NCBI GenBank assembly: GCA_021401465.1 | Contig: JADDMT010000107.1 | Location: 1-64,000, forward strand | Length of the DNA stretch: 64,000 nucleotides | Source: Teratosphaeria epicoccoides | Taxonomy: Eukaryota > Ascomycota > Dothideomycetes > Mycosphaerellales > Teratosphaeriaceae | Direction: 5' to 3' | Part shown: one piece after another, positions 31,701 to 42,854 of the stretch | Position numbering within the stretch: position 1 is the stretch's first letter | Layout of the letters: every line of letters starts with the position of its first letter | Translations under genes and position numbers: made by a program | Notes under the pieces: model-generated | What the model saw: only the letters and a program-made list of their open reading frames with translations | Database searches by the model: none | Told to the model about the DNA's origin: nothing

Positions 31701-33734
31701 TCACAGCTGCTGCCTCGTCTCCCCCCTCCCCATCCCCACCGCCTCCTTCGCTTCCCTCAGTTCCTTCTTCGTGAGCCCCAAGCTCCCCGCATACTCGTCA
31801 AACGCCAACAACACCTCCCTCAACGACTCGCTCAGTACACTCAATGTCTCCTTCACCTCCTCCACCTGCTCCCTCTTCGCCTCGCTAAATTCAACATCCG
31901 TCCAATTGGGCTTCACTTCTGCAACAAACTTTCTAATAACGACGATAGTATTCGTGAGCGTGCGCACAATGACGGGAATGTCTTTGGCAACCTGCCCATA
32001 ATCATCTTCCTTCAAACTCAGCGTGGCGAGTGCAGTGAGCGACTTGACAGCATGGATAATAGTCGTCTTCGCGCTGAATGGTGCGCCGAACACGACAGCA
32101 TTGGCTCGCGCGGCGAATGTCTGCCGGAATGGAACACCCGCCCACGTTTTGAGGAACGCCTGCATCCTACTCTCCGTCGCCTCGCCCAAACCCTGCTTAC
32201 TCCACGCCTCCCTCCCGCCGGTCCTGCTCTCCGTCCACTCGATCGCTTTCCTCGCCGTTGGCATTAGCGGGCTTCCTTGGCCGGGACTCTGCCCGAAGCT
32301 CTTGGCGACATTACCAATGGTGTGCATCGCGTCGGAACGCGATCCTCGAACGAAGACGTCCTCACCGTCTAGCGGCTGGCGGTCTGCAATTCTGGGTAGC
32401 CGGTAGTCGTCCGGCTTGCCGTGCGCGATCAGGTTCTCATGCATTCTCTTGGCGGACTCTGCTTCTGCGGCTCTCTTCTGGTACTCGGCGGGATCTTGCA
32501 CTTTCTTGATGCGCGCCGAGACGTTCTCAATTTCTGCAAGGCATCGCTTCGATACCTGTGACCAGGTGCTCGCGGGCTGTCTGTCGACCTCGGTGTAGAT
32601 CGTTCTTCTTCGCGGTTGGTAAGCGTTGTTTGTGCAGATCAAGTAGAGTTCCCAAAACGCGAAGGTCTTCGGTGTGTCGCGCTTAGCGAGGAGACCTCTG
32701 GCGAGACTGCCATTCGGGTCCATGGACTTTGAGAGGATAGTGCCGCTCGCATCCTTGACTTCACTGGTCAGGGGCTGGCCCTTCTTGAGGGGTGGTTGTG
32801 TGACGTAGAGAGTGAAGACCGTGTTGCTCAGATGCCAGAGCATCAAAAGCAAGAAGATGGAGGTGGTTGTCTGGGTCATCAACGTACGAAGATTGAGCAG
32901 GCCTGGCGGTGTCTCGTCGTGTTGCAGGTTTCGATGAAGCGTCGATGCGAGCGAGTATGCCCACGGCCAGAAGATCCTCCTCGGCACGGCAAAGTAGAAG
33001 ACTGTGCCAAATACGGTCCCGGCGATTGTGGTGTTGAACGCAAAAGATGCCATGCTACTCAGTCCCTGTCCCAATCTCTCGATTGGCGTCCTCCATGTTA
33101 TTGCCTGTGTCACATCCACGTCTTCGATCGGCAGCCGGTCAACATCCTTGGCCAAATGCCAGAGTGCCTGCCACATTGCAATCACGATCAACATGGTCCG
33201 CAAGTAGAAGCTGTTCTCATTCACCCTCGCCCTTTCCCATTCTCTTCCCACGTCGATCCAGCTTAGCCCAGCCTGCGGACCCTTGCTCCACACGACCATC
33301 TCCCCAAACACCCACGCACTGAGTCCATACCACATGAATGTCGCCAAGGTCTTGCCCATCCTTGCAGTCAAGAGGAAGACTACCGTCTCGGCTTCGCTCA
33401 CCATCATTCTCTTGCCGACATGCATGTTCATGATCCGCACAATGAAGACCATGAGCGGGACCATGAGTAATATGAGGGTCCGTAGACTGGTGAAGGAGAA
33501 CAGCGGGAACCATGACCAGAAATAGCCAGCGCCATTGCCGTAGCCAAGCAAGACGGCGGTGGCCCAGCAGAAGAAGCTGAGGACGAGGGCAGAGTGGGTG
33601 AAGCGGCGGTGGAGGGCGGGTGTGAGGAAGTCTTTGTAGGGTCGCGCGGGCGGTCTCGAGTCTGTTGTCGGCGGTGACAGCGTAGGATGAGCGAAGAGAG
33701 CGCGGTTCGACATGGTTGTTGTGGTGGTTGCCAT
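31701..33734 (-). CDS. NDC1: nucleoporin NDC1 (nuclear envelope membrane protein)
   Basis: Transmembrane nucleoporin that anchors nuclear pores, and in yeasts the spindle pole body, in the nuclear envelope. Single exon, 677 aa. The N-terminal half shows six hydrophobic spans (ALVLSFFCWATAVLLGY, LRTLILLMVPLMVFIV, a third around MWYGLSAWVFGEMV, TMLIVIAMWQALWHL, FAFNTTIAGTVFGTVFYF, TSIFLLLMLWHLSNTVFTLYV). It also has the family segment FWPWAYSLASTLHRN and a soluble C-terminal half. The ATG at 33734 was chosen because the frame further upstream begins with a non-ATG codon. Divergent from the syntaxin gene, about 290 bp away. Confidence 0.88.
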   Translation of the reverse strand: MATTTTTMSNRALFAHPTLSPPTTDSRPPARPYKDFLTPALHRRFTHSALVLSFFCWATAVLLGYGNGAGYFWSWFPLFSFTSLRTLILLMVPLMVFIVRIMNMHVGKRMMVSEAETVVFLLTARMGKTLATFMWYGLSAWVFGEMVVWSKGPQAGLSWIDVGREWERARVNENSFYLRTMLIVIAMWQALWHLAKDVDRLPIEDVDVTQAITWRTPIERLGQGLSSMASFAFNTTIAGTVFGTVFYFAVPRRIFWPWAYSLASTLHRNLQHDETPPGLLNLRTLMTQTTTSIFLLLMLWHLSNTVFTLYVTQPPLKKGQPLTSEVKDASGTILSKSMDPNGSLARGLLAKRDTPKTFAFWELYLICTNNAYQPRRRTIYTEVDRQPASTWSQVSKRCLAEIENVSARIKKVQDPAEYQKRAAEAESAKRMHENLIAHGKPDDYRLPRIADRQPLDGEDVFVRGSRSDAMHTIGNVAKSFGQSPGQGSPLMPTARKAIEWTESRTGGREAWSKQGLGEATESRMQAFLKTWAGVPFRQTFAARANAVVFGAPFSAKTTIIHAVKSLTALATLSLKEDDYGQVAKDIPVIVRTLTNTIVVIRKFVAEVKPNWTDVEFSEAKREQVEEVKETLSVLSESLREVLLAFDEYAGSLGLTKKELREAKEAVGMGRGETRQQL

Positions 33735-34024
33735 GCAGAAGGAAAGAGTTGCACAATTCGGGGTGGGAGAATGTTTCAGCGCATGCCGAGTATGTGTAAC
33801 ATTCAAATGAGTGACAAGAAGAGCTGTTCAGCCAGAGGGGTCAAGGCAATGTTTTTGTGACGAAAGTTGCGCGCTGTCACATGCAGCTTCTACATTTGAT
33901 GCATGTCTGGTACATGTAAACAGTCTCGGCGAGAGGGGCAACCAATTATCCGATGGCGACAAGCTCCCATCTCCTCAACTGCCGCCTTGGGACTCACACC
34001 CTCGACAAGAGTGCGTTAACCACA

Positions 34025-34846
34025 ATGTCCTTCCAAGACTCGTCCAACCTCGAATCGCAGCCAACCACCTGGCGCCGACAAGACGACCCGCAATACGCCG
34101 ACGACCCAGAATTCCAACAATACACCCGACACCTCTCCGACAAGCTCTTCTCCCTCACCGCCAACATCTCCAAACTCTCCTCCCAAATCGCCCTCCTTGG
34201 CACCCGCCGCGAAACCGAGCGCGTCCGCGAACGCGTGCAGTCCCTCCTCGAAGACACCGGCTCCGGCTTCAAGGAGATCGGCGAAGGACTCAAAAAGGTG
34301 CAAGCCTGGCACGACCTCGGCCCCAGCCAGAAATACACCCAGAACAAACTCGCCCAAGAATTCCGCGCCAGCCTCAATGAGTTCCAGAGTCTGCAGCGCC
34401 AAGCGCTAGAGAAACAGCGGGCGAGCGCATCGGCTGCGAAAGCTGCGCTGGATCAGGAGGAGCACCCCGCAACGACAGATGAGGGACAGAGCACGCAGCA
34501 GCAGGTGTTACAGCAGCAGGAGCCGAGGCTGGCGAACCAGGACGAGGTGGATTTTCAGGAGCAGTTGATTGTGGAGCGGGAGAGTGAGATCAGGAATATT
34601 GAGCAGAGTGTGGGCGAGCTGAATGAGTTGTTTCGGGATGTCGCGCATATGGTGCATGAGCAGGGCACGTCGCTGGATATCATTGAGGAGAATGTGGTGC
34701 AGACGAGGGATGATACGAGGAATGCCGATCAGCAGTTGAGGACCGCCGCGAGGCATCAGAAGAGTGCGAGGGGCAAGGCGTGTTGTTTGTTGGTGATTTT
34801 GGTCGTGGTGTTGACGATTATCATTTTGGCGGCGGTGTTGGGGTGA
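34025..34846 (+). CDS. PEP12: Qa-SNARE syntaxin, PEP12-like
   Basis: Target-membrane SNARE for endosome/vacuole traffic. Single exon, 273 aa. An N-terminal three-helix region (SDKLFSLTANISKLSSQIAL...) is followed by a Gln-rich linker, the SNARE helix (RESEIRNIEQSVGELNELFR and on to DIIEENVVQTRDDT, with the zero-layer Gln) and a C-terminal anchor (ACCLLVILVVVLTIIILAAV) with one Gly after it. Two Cys at the start of the anchor are possible palmitoylation sites. PEP12 rather than another syntaxin is inferred from overall length and the SNARE motif. Confidence 0.9.
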   Translation: MSFQDSSNLESQPTTWRRQDDPQYADDPEFQQYTRHLSDKLFSLTANISKLSSQIALLGTRRETERVRERVQSLLEDTGSGFKEIGEGLKKVQAWHDLGPSQKYTQNKLAQEFRASLNEFQSLQRQALEKQRASASAAKAALDQEEHPATTDEGQSTQQQVLQQQEPRLANQDEVDFQEQLIVERESEIRNIEQSVGELNELFRDVAHMVHEQGTSLDIIEENVVQTRDDTRNADQQLRTAARHQKSARGKACCLLVILVVVLTIIILAAVLG

Positions 34847-35086
34847 GATGGCTTGTTTCCGGAGGATTCTTGCATGGGAGTGGCGGTGTTTGATTTGCAC
34901 TATGTATATCGGTATGGACGCATTGATACCCCAGCGCTCCCGAGCGTGGCAATGCAGCGCCGTTGCGCTGATTCCATCATCAAGGGGAACACGACAGCGT
35001 GCTGGGATGCTTTGAATTCGACGGCGAGGCTGAACCATTCTTTCAGAGCGGAGTTCTTCGGCATGGAAGTGCTATAGCCTGTCTTG

Positions 35087-35405
35087 TCATTTTGACAGAC
35101 TGCGGATCCGGCTTCTGTCAATGGGGATGGATTGGACTTGGCAGTCTGAGAGGGTATTGCGCAAGGTGCACGGGCTTCCTAGGCCCACGAAGCTGAACTC
35201 GATGGTGACCCTCTTCTCGCTCTCTTCGTGGACGTATGGGAAAACACTTATCTAAGACGGATTGGAGGGTTAAGACGGGGCTAGGGATGTTCGCGCGTAC
35301 CTGTAATTTGCCTGCGAGGCAGCCGAAGCCTTTGGTGGTATCTTCGAGATTGCTGAAACCTTCCAAGGCAGCCTCGGGCTTTCTGGGGCCGAGATCGTTA
35401 GACAT
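35087..35405 (-). CDS. small hypothetical protein, two exons, 89 aa
   Basis: Exon 1 35405-35301 (MSNDLGPRKPEAALEGFSNL..., ending KLQ) and exon 2 35251-35087 (starting ISVFPYVHEESEKRVTIEF, ending RSLSK). The 49-bp intron has GTACGC and CTTAG ends and a TTAAC branch-like site. Both exons keep a single phase and the second has a coherent composition with three Cys. There is no signal peptide or membrane segment. Family not recognised. It lies tail to tail with the syntaxin gene. Confidence 0.55.
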
Positions 35406-36047
35406 CTTGTGTGAATTGGTTTGGCTGAGATTCGGGGCGTGTCGCGTTGCAGGGCAAAGCCACAGGCCTTTACGCGAGCAGTACATATCTGACTTTGCGC
35501 TAGTGAGGGCGTTTTAGGAAGGAGCGATCTGAGCATGTGCGCACGCTGTATCTTCTCGATACCCCACCGGAACGCAAAGCATGTAGCGCTTGCAGAGTCT
35601 TGCACGCACGAGGGCCTCTTCATTATGGCTTGAAGCACGCGCCGACTTCTTACGCATACAGCTACCATCCAGTGCCCCTCGAACCGCGGTGGGAAGCGAC
35701 CGGAGCCCTGACTTGCGTATCACTTGAGCGTGCCCACGATGGCATATGTCGCAAATTTTGATAGCTTCCGAATGTGCCCCAGCGCCCCCCGGTGGCGCGG
35801 GCAGATGGAGGTTCGCGCTTGGCTCCCGAGCGAGCATCGTGCACCCGAGTGGGCAGTCACAGGACGAGGCAGGGGAAGACATGGCGAAGTGACGGAGGTC
35901 TGTGGGACAAGGACTGGAACCCAAAGGTCCAAGAAAGTACGTGGCAAGCGAGGATGCTTGGAGGCCAGTAATGCGCTCCAAAGCAGAGACAGGTGTAGTG
36001 CAAAACTCATATACCCAACGTCGCCTGGCGCGCCCCCCTCCTCTCCT
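35406..36047. other. intergenic, nothing recognised
   Basis: About 640 bp between the small hypothetical gene and the 3' end of the carboxypeptidase. Overlapping short frames only. Confidence 0.5.
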
Positions 36048-38281
36048 CTACCACGTCCCATCCCCTACAACCTGCGGATACCTCGTCGTCGAATTGCGAT
36101 CCACAAACATATAATTCCTAATTACCGCACTCCCATTCTGAATCGCACCGATCTGATCATCCGTGCACGTTCCATTGACATCCAACAAATAACACACCTG
36201 CAAAATCCCCTTCCAACTCTCATCCACCTGATTCATGACCCTCGAAATATTCGCCAACCCCTTCGATCCATAAATCTCCTGTTCTCCGGAAGGAAGCGTA
36301 GACACCGTCCCCGTCGCAACGTCCTTATCATTGATAATCCGCATGACGACTTTCTGCACGGTTTCCGGCTGCTCGCCCGAGACACCGTGGCCCGCTTCAT
36401 AGATGCGGGAGAAAGACAGGTTGCCGTGTTGCCGGACTTGGCCGCCGATGTACGAGTCGTTGGTGACGATTTGGGTGTAGCCAGCAGAGTGGAAGTGGGA
36501 AGTGTAGGTGTAGTTGATTGCTAGACTCAGGGCTTCTGCGCCGACCCAGTTCTGCCCAGCATTAGCATCAGCATGCGCACCGAGATTGGTTTAGGAAGGA
36601 CGACTTACGCAAAGCATATCCTTATCTCCATACACAAAAGCGACCTTCACCCCCCTCTCCAATAGATATGCAAACTTCTGCACCCACCCCGGCCTCGCAA
36701 AATCCCCCTCTCGCCTATTCGCTTCAGTGACCGACGCACTCCCAGCCGTAAAATTCACCGCCATCCCCAGCCCCTCCTGCACCCACTCCCGCTGCAAGTA
36801 TGCACGACTAAACGGCGGCCCCCGACTCAACTGCGCCGGAACGGTAATATCGTAAAAACTCAAATTACTCCTCCCCCACAACCCCTGCACCCTCCTATCG
36901 CAGTACTGACCTGCTTCATTGCAAATGTGATTCACGCTCTCGTTCACCCCAACGGCGAGAGGATCGTAGAGGTCCGAGAGGTTCCCGCACTGATACGCTT
37001 GGTCGAGGCAGCCGTCGGGTTTGTTCAGATTATGCCACATTTCGTCTATGGTGGACTGATTCACGCCGGTGACGTTGTAAGTGTTGTGGGCGGCGAGGAC
37101 GGGGTAGGAGAACCAAGAGCCTGGAAGGTCGATGCAGCCGTTTTCTATGATCAAGGCATTCAAAGGAAGGATGGCAGTTTCGCCCGAGATGTTCCAGGTG
37201 GAATTCTTGATCTTTTCGTTCTGCGAGGCGAAGAAATCAAATATTGCGGGTGCGTATTTGCCGGCGTAGGAGACGCCCGAGAGGCTGAGGGATTTTGTTT
37301 TCTGCTCCGGGAATTCTTGATACCAGGCTTGGAAGAAATGCCAGGCGGCGTAGGCGCCCTGAATGGAGCCGGCGGAGGTTTTGTAGGTGTCTGTGCTGGC
37401 CCAGGTGCCGACTTGGAGGGTAGTGTTTTGGCTGGAGATCCCGGTTGTGGCGTTGAGAAGGTCGACGTTGCCGTTGATGAGGTTGTAGCTGATGTTTTGC
37501 ATGGTGTCGTAGGAGAGGCCGACTTGGACGGGTTGATCGAAGTAGATGAGGTTGGCTTCGTTGTTCCACGACCATGTATTCAGATAGGTGGAATTGGCGT
37601 CTGGGTGTACTTTGCAGGGGCCGTTGTAGCCGACGGCGTTCCCGGTGGATGAGGCACCAGGTCCGCCGTTGATCCAGATGATGGTTGGGTCGTTTGCTGG
37701 GTCTTTTCTTGATTCGATATACCTGGACGTGGCGAGAAGAAGGGTCAGTCGGTGTGTCGCTCGGTGACGACACCATAACTCGAGCAGCGGAAGTGCCAAT
37801 TCATCGGACCATTGAGTCGATAGACTGTCGACCGGCTGTGAAAGCCGCTGCGACGCTTCGAATCGCCTCAGACAGTCACAGTCAAGGGTCATGATCCTCA
37901 AGGGCCAGACCCATCAGACAATGCGGTGATCTTTTGTAAAGGTGCAGACATTGCCCTGCTTACCAGAAAAACGTGTTGATCGGCCATGACTGATTCTTCG
38001 TCCCAAGATCCACCAACGCATATGGCGGAATATGCACATACCCCGACCACGATCGAACACCAGGAGTCGTTTCGCACAAGGCACCCTACCACCCCATCAG
38101 CAAAAGACCCACCCCTCAACCCCATCTACCCACCAACACGCACAGGAACTTCCTTATAACTAATCGTAACATTATTACCAAACTTCGACCGGATCACCTT
38201 ATCCCATTCCGGCGGCTTCGGAAACTGCGCAGCCGCTCGCGTCAGCCATGTCGATACAGCGAGCCATACCACCAGCATCAT
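36048..38281 (-). CDS. serine carboxypeptidase (S10, carboxypeptidase S1-like), secreted
   Basis: Removes C-terminal residues from peptides at acidic pH; predicted secreted or vacuolar. Four exons: 38281-38144, 38085-37964, 37722-36609 and 36551-36048 (625 aa). Joins restore KEVP-GALCETTPGV, NTFFW-YIESRKDPAND and GDKDMLC-NWVGAEAL. A signal peptide (MMLVVWLAVSTWLTRAAA) begins exon 1. Catalytic elements: oxyanion motif WINGGPGASS, nucleophile in SGVSYAGKYAP, Asp in FVYGDKDMLC and His in YEAGHGVSGEQPE. The nucleophile motif is GVSYAG where many S10 enzymes have GESYAG. Many N-x-S/T sites. Intron 2 is long for this window (241 bp) but has a CTGAC branch-like site. Confidence 0.92.
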
Positions 38282-39066
38282 GAATAGCGAAGGTCAGATT
38301 TCTGCTTGCGACTCGAAACATAGAAGAATGCAGCAACCGAGTCTGGCACCCAAGGGACTTATTAATCTTGCCATGCCCAGCACAGTCGTCTGATGGACGA
38401 GACGACCGGCACCGAAGCCCCGTCTCTGAAGATCTTGGCCAAGCTGTGTGAAATTAAGCCCGCATGAGCATGAACTCGGTTTCCCGCATCTTTGAGGCTG
38501 CAAGAGAGCATCGAGGAGTGCGGCTTATGCGAGGATGTCCCAGTCAGAACGCGTTCTTGGCCTTGCGAACGACTCGTGCTTTTCCGGAGAAAGAGTACTT
38601 TTGTGTCCGTCTGTTTCTTGGCATATTCGAGACCAGGTACGCCAGCCCAGGCAGTCAGGCGATCTGGTTTTCGGTATGATGTTGCGGGATGGTCCTTGCC
38701 AGAGTGTTGCTTGTGAAGAGCACAAGACTGCACGAAGACGGCAAGTGGTGCCAGCGACGCTGCCAAGACGGCAGCCGCATGTTCGCTGCCCAGCAGAATT
38801 TGACCAGTCGCAGGATGCAGCAGGGATGTACGTACTCGCCTTGTTGTCTGTCAAGGCAGACAAGGCCTGGTAGAAATGCTGTGTATTGATCCATACGATC
38901 TCCACATAAACACATGACACGTACGACGTGAACTCCGCAGCTCATGCTCAGCAAACCCAAAAGTATACAAATCCGTCCGAATGCATGCATCAAATGCAAA
39001 AGACTGTCCCACCCGTGTGCTGAAACACCTAGCGCGCACATGATATATCGGCACGATGTCACATCC
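38282..39066. other. intergenic, nothing recognised
   Basis: About 785 bp between the start of the carboxypeptidase and the 3' end of the TCP11-domain gene. Overlapping frames of up to 135 codons, none with a motif. Confidence 0.5.
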
Positions 39067-42063
39067 CTATGCGCCAGTCTCCCTCACGATCTGCGCATAC
39101 CACATCTCATGCGCCGCCAGATCGACACTCCTCACCTTCTCCAAGGTCTCCACAATGCCCGTAACTGGTGTCATCATCTCGCCCAGGCCAATGCCGGTCA
39201 AAGTTTCCAGAGCAGAACTCGTAGCTCTGACGCGCTCGGAAGACGTACTCGCGCTGAGACGGTTAAGGATATGTGTTCGGAGTCTTTGAGACAGAACTTT
39301 CAACACAGGATCTGTAAAGCGACCAGACGCAGCCTGAGCAAAGAAGCGTGCAATGGCGCCCGAAAGCTGCTGCTTAGTGGAAGGCGGCAGATTGTGCGCG
39401 GTATCCAGGACGCTGAACGCCTTTGCTGACGTCGGTACGTCTGCTGTGTTCTCTTCGAACGACTCGCTGCTTAGTAGGTGCCAAAGGCGGTTTGCCTCGG
39501 TTTTCCACTGCGCTCGAACGTCACGCTTGAGAAGGTTCTTCGCTGTGAGAAGAGTAGCGCCGATAACAGCAATGCGTATAGTTTGCTGGCGCATTGTCTG
39601 GAAGCGCTCAGTGTCCATTGATAGCGTTTCCGGTACAGATTCGAGCGCAAGCGGGTCTTGGCTGGTAGCCAGGTCAGCCAGACCGCGGGCATACACTTTC
39701 TCGCGAGTAGGCCTGTCCAGCCGCAAGCCGGAAGGATCTCTTCGGTCGGCCTCGGCGGTTAGTAGGTCAAGCGATGATTTGTACCACTGCCTCGTCTGCT
39801 CTAACGTGATGCGTCCAGCGTTGAGGTCTGCCGCGAACGCTCTGGCCTCGTAGCCAGGTGCCTCTTTGACCAATGTTGGTGCCGCGTTCATCAGCATGAA
39901 ATTGGTGTAGTCTAGCGACAGCAGGTCCACAGTCCTTAGGAGCTTGAACAACTTGTTGATCATAGAATTCAGCTGCGACTCATTGTGCTGAGCGTCAGCT
40001 CGGAGCGCCTGAGCCACATCTGCGATCTCTTCATCTCTGAAAGGTGCACAGAGCTTTGGCAGGACACTGGCCATGAATTCAAAGAACGTCTCATACGAGA
40101 AGACGCTGGCTTGGCATTGACGATTGATGTTGTCAAGGTCAAGAGCTTCGCTGATCAAGGTGTGAAGGCTGTTCCCAGCTTTCAGCATCCGCAGCAACTT
40201 CTCGCGAATGTTCTCTGCAGCCGCGACAGTCCAAAGGGCACCATCGCCCCCTTCAAAGCCTTCTTGCATGGCGACACATATGCTGCGATAAAGGTCGGCC
40301 CGGAGTGCCGACTTCTCCTTACTATCGGCCAAGCGGTAGTCTTTGTCGATGGCAAGCTCGTGCGTCAGGATTCTGTTGCTCGGCATCGGCGTGAAAAGCT
40401 TGCGTGTGATCTCAGCACTGCTTTGCTCGCCAAAGGCTGGGAGCGCCTCCCCAGCCTGTGCCAAAGGGACAGACGATTCGACAACTACGGCAGACTGCTC
40501 GGCAGATGCAGAAGAGACAATCTCGAGACCTCTTGGTCGCACCTCGGCGGCCTTGCGCCTTTTCGTCTTTTGCCTCCTCGTTTCACGTGCCTCATCGATT
40601 GCCTTCTTGATCATGGCGTTTGCTTTCTCGATCCCGACGAGTCGCTTGATCCGTGCCAGGAGCATGATTTGGTTGTCACGGATGCCAGTACGGTAGTCGC
40701 TAGCCACCTCGCCGCGGCTGTCGTTCTTGACCGTCTGCCAAATAGCATCAAGCTCAACGAAAGACGCGACCATGCCTTCGATCAACACACTGGAGTCTTC
40801 CATTCTCCATGCAGCGAATGCAGAAGTGTAAGACGAGTACGACTGAGATAAGGTCTCCTGTTGGGTGGGTTCTGCTACGTAGTCATTCCAGGGCGCGAGT
40901 CGACCCATGGTATTCTGGAAGTTGGTCAAAAGATCAGTCGACTTTGCGAGCAGGTCTTGCTCCACGGACCCTTGCATGTTGGAGAAGACGAACTCAGGAT
41001 GCTTCTTCGCCATGAAAGCGCTCAAGAACGTCTTCGAATTCAGAGCTGCGTGTTCGTCGTTGGCATTTTGGAGTCCGAGGTGAGTGAGGAGAGATGTGGC
41101 CTTGGCAACGTTTGCAGGATGTGCCAGGAGCTTTGTCATTTGGTCAAAGTCGCCACTCTGGTGCATCTCGGTTTCGAAGTGCTGAAATGCATTGATGATC
41201 GCGCGCCTCCTAGATAGCCGCCACGCGCGCTGAATGCGCCTAGCAGCTGTCTCATCATCGAGCTTCTCGTCTTCGATATCCAGCTCATCAAGGATGGCCT
41301 GCTCCTCGGCATCATCGCTGACTTCCTCTACGACGGCGAGCTTCTTCTCGGTGCTGTCCGCACGCCTTGCACGCCTCTCCTGCAGATTCCGCTGATAGTC
41401 TTGACGCCTCCGTTCTGCCTCGGCGTGCTTCTCTTCCATTTCCATGCGAACTCTTGTCTCCTCCGCCAACTTCCGCTCCTTCACCTCCTCGGCAATGCGC
41501 TTGGCGCGCGCAACTTCTTCGGCGCATGCTGCCGCGACCTTGGCCAAGTACTTCTCCTTTGCTATTTGCGCAGCAAGCGCCCGCTCTTCGATGCTGCTGG
41601 TGTTGCCTCTAGGAGCCGCCTTTGCCACGGCGGCGCGCAAACGGACTTGCTCAGCATGTAAGGCGCGATCGGCGAGGCGGTCTTTGCGGGACTGAATGAT
41701 CGACGCGCGACGCAGGTGCTGCGCGATATGCGTGCTATGACAGCCCACGCTCGAGCCACGCCTAGAGATCGAGGAGGCACGTGAGTGGACCGAGGACATG
41801 CTGTTGCGTCGTGAAGAAGCCGCCGAGGACTTCCGCCTGGCGTTCACACGGTTGCGATATAAGCGGGCGGCGAGGTGGGCGGGCGGCGCGAACACCTCGT
41901 TGCCTGGATCTTCGTGCTCCATCTTGACCGACTCCATACGCGCTGCAGTGTCTTTCAGCTCCATAGTGTCCTGCGTCTCGACAGGATCCATCTGCATCTC
42001 GACAGCATCCATCTGCATCTCGAGTGCGTCAGGCGCGCCCATGTTGCATTCCCCGGACGCCAT
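39067..42063 (-). CDS. TCP11-domain protein (SOK1-like)
   Basis: 998-aa single-exon protein. Order: an N-terminus of Met/Asp/Glu repeats (EMQMDAVEMQMDPVE), a Ser/Arg-rich low-complexity part, a long Ala/Glu/Lys/Arg coiled coil (about residues 130-255), an IQ-like motif (AARRIQRAWRLSRRRA, about 280), and a C-terminal helical TCP11 domain (about 580-990) with LNSMINKLFKLLRTVDLLSL, NFMLMNAAPTLV and ITLEQTRQWY. In yeast the family member Sok1 modulates cAMP-dependent kinase signalling; the role here is inferred. The frame's first codon is TTG, so the ATG at 42063 was taken. Confidence 0.9.
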   Translation of the reverse strand: MASGECNMGAPDALEMQMDAVEMQMDPVETQDTMELKDTAARMESVKMEHEDPGNEVFAPPAHLAARLYRNRVNARRKSSAASSRRNSMSSVHSRASSISRRGSSVGCHSTHIAQHLRRASIIQSRKDRLADRALHAEQVRLRAAVAKAAPRGNTSSIEERALAAQIAKEKYLAKVAAACAEEVARAKRIAEEVKERKLAEETRVRMEMEEKHAEAERRRQDYQRNLQERRARRADSTEKKLAVVEEVSDDAEEQAILDELDIEDEKLDDETAARRIQRAWRLSRRRAIINAFQHFETEMHQSGDFDQMTKLLAHPANVAKATSLLTHLGLQNANDEHAALNSKTFLSAFMAKKHPEFVFSNMQGSVEQDLLAKSTDLLTNFQNTMGRLAPWNDYVAEPTQQETLSQSYSSYTSAFAAWRMEDSSVLIEGMVASFVELDAIWQTVKNDSRGEVASDYRTGIRDNQIMLLARIKRLVGIEKANAMIKKAIDEARETRRQKTKRRKAAEVRPRGLEIVSSASAEQSAVVVESSVPLAQAGEALPAFGEQSSAEITRKLFTPMPSNRILTHELAIDKDYRLADSKEKSALRADLYRSICVAMQEGFEGGDGALWTVAAAENIREKLLRMLKAGNSLHTLISEALDLDNINRQCQASVFSYETFFEFMASVLPKLCAPFRDEEIADVAQALRADAQHNESQLNSMINKLFKLLRTVDLLSLDYTNFMLMNAAPTLVKEAPGYEARAFAADLNAGRITLEQTRQWYKSSLDLLTAEADRRDPSGLRLDRPTREKVYARGLADLATSQDPLALESVPETLSMDTERFQTMRQQTIRIAVIGATLLTAKNLLKRDVRAQWKTEANRLWHLLSSESFEENTADVPTSAKAFSVLDTAHNLPPSTKQQLSGAIARFFAQAASGRFTDPVLKVLSQRLRTHILNRLSASTSSERVRATSSALETLTGIGLGEMMTPVTGIVETLEKVRSVDLAAHEMWYAQIVRETGA

Positions 42064-42854
42064 ACTCGGATGCGATTGTGCCAATAATGATGGGATGTAT
42101 TGATGGTGACCAGGTGGCTGCTGGGGCCCCAGGGATCGGACATAGGTACGGATACTGTGACGGGAGCGATAGAAGGAACGTGGCTGGGTAGGTGGGAGGA
42201 TGACGAAGTCGGGCGTGGACCGTGGTTCACATGCCGCAAGGCGTATGGGGGATCGCTCGTGCCCGGATCTGCAACCACATTATTATCGAAGCTTCGGACT
42301 GTGCATGACTAAGGTAGGTCGATTGCTGTTGCTTCTGCTATGACAGCCCCCTTGGCCTCGACTCGACGCCGGACCCGCTGTATCACCACGCGTTTCTATC
42401 TTCGACCGTCATGATCCACCCAGCGCATATACTTCTGGGCTGCATGCGGCAACGTGCGGCGTACATACATACCTTGCACTCTTAAGATTCAGCCACGTGT
42501 CATGTACCTCCGAGAAATCCATGATTCATGCTCCATGTTCCATGATTCATGATTCATGATATCCCTTCCCCCCAAATGCATTCAAATTGTTCTTTCTGGA
42601 CGACTTCGTACAAGGGGTACTTCTTTCTATGCCCCCTTTGGTATGTAAGCGGGACACCAGGTATGCAGATCCACAATGTTGCCAAGAACACGAACACAAC
42701 CATTGAATCTTGCGTGCTCTTGAGTGTCTTGTGATTGTAGGTCTCGTTGATCGACTGACGGCTTCATTCATCTTCTTCATACAGTAGTACTCACGTCCAG
42801 ACACATGTAGCAAATAGCATGCTGCACCCGCGCGATGCCTCTTTGACGCCAACA
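42064..42854. other. intergenic with a short direct-repeat patch
   Basis: About 790 bp. At 42520-42561 the 7-11 base words CCATG and ATTCATG recur several times in a row. This region holds the TCP11-gene promoter. No gene recognised. Confidence 0.5.

Noticed and set aside
36927..37652. 241-codon plus-strand frame
   Set aside because: Antisense shadow of the carboxypeptidase main exon.
39985..40851. 288-codon plus-strand frame
   Set aside because: Antisense shadow of the TCP11-domain gene.
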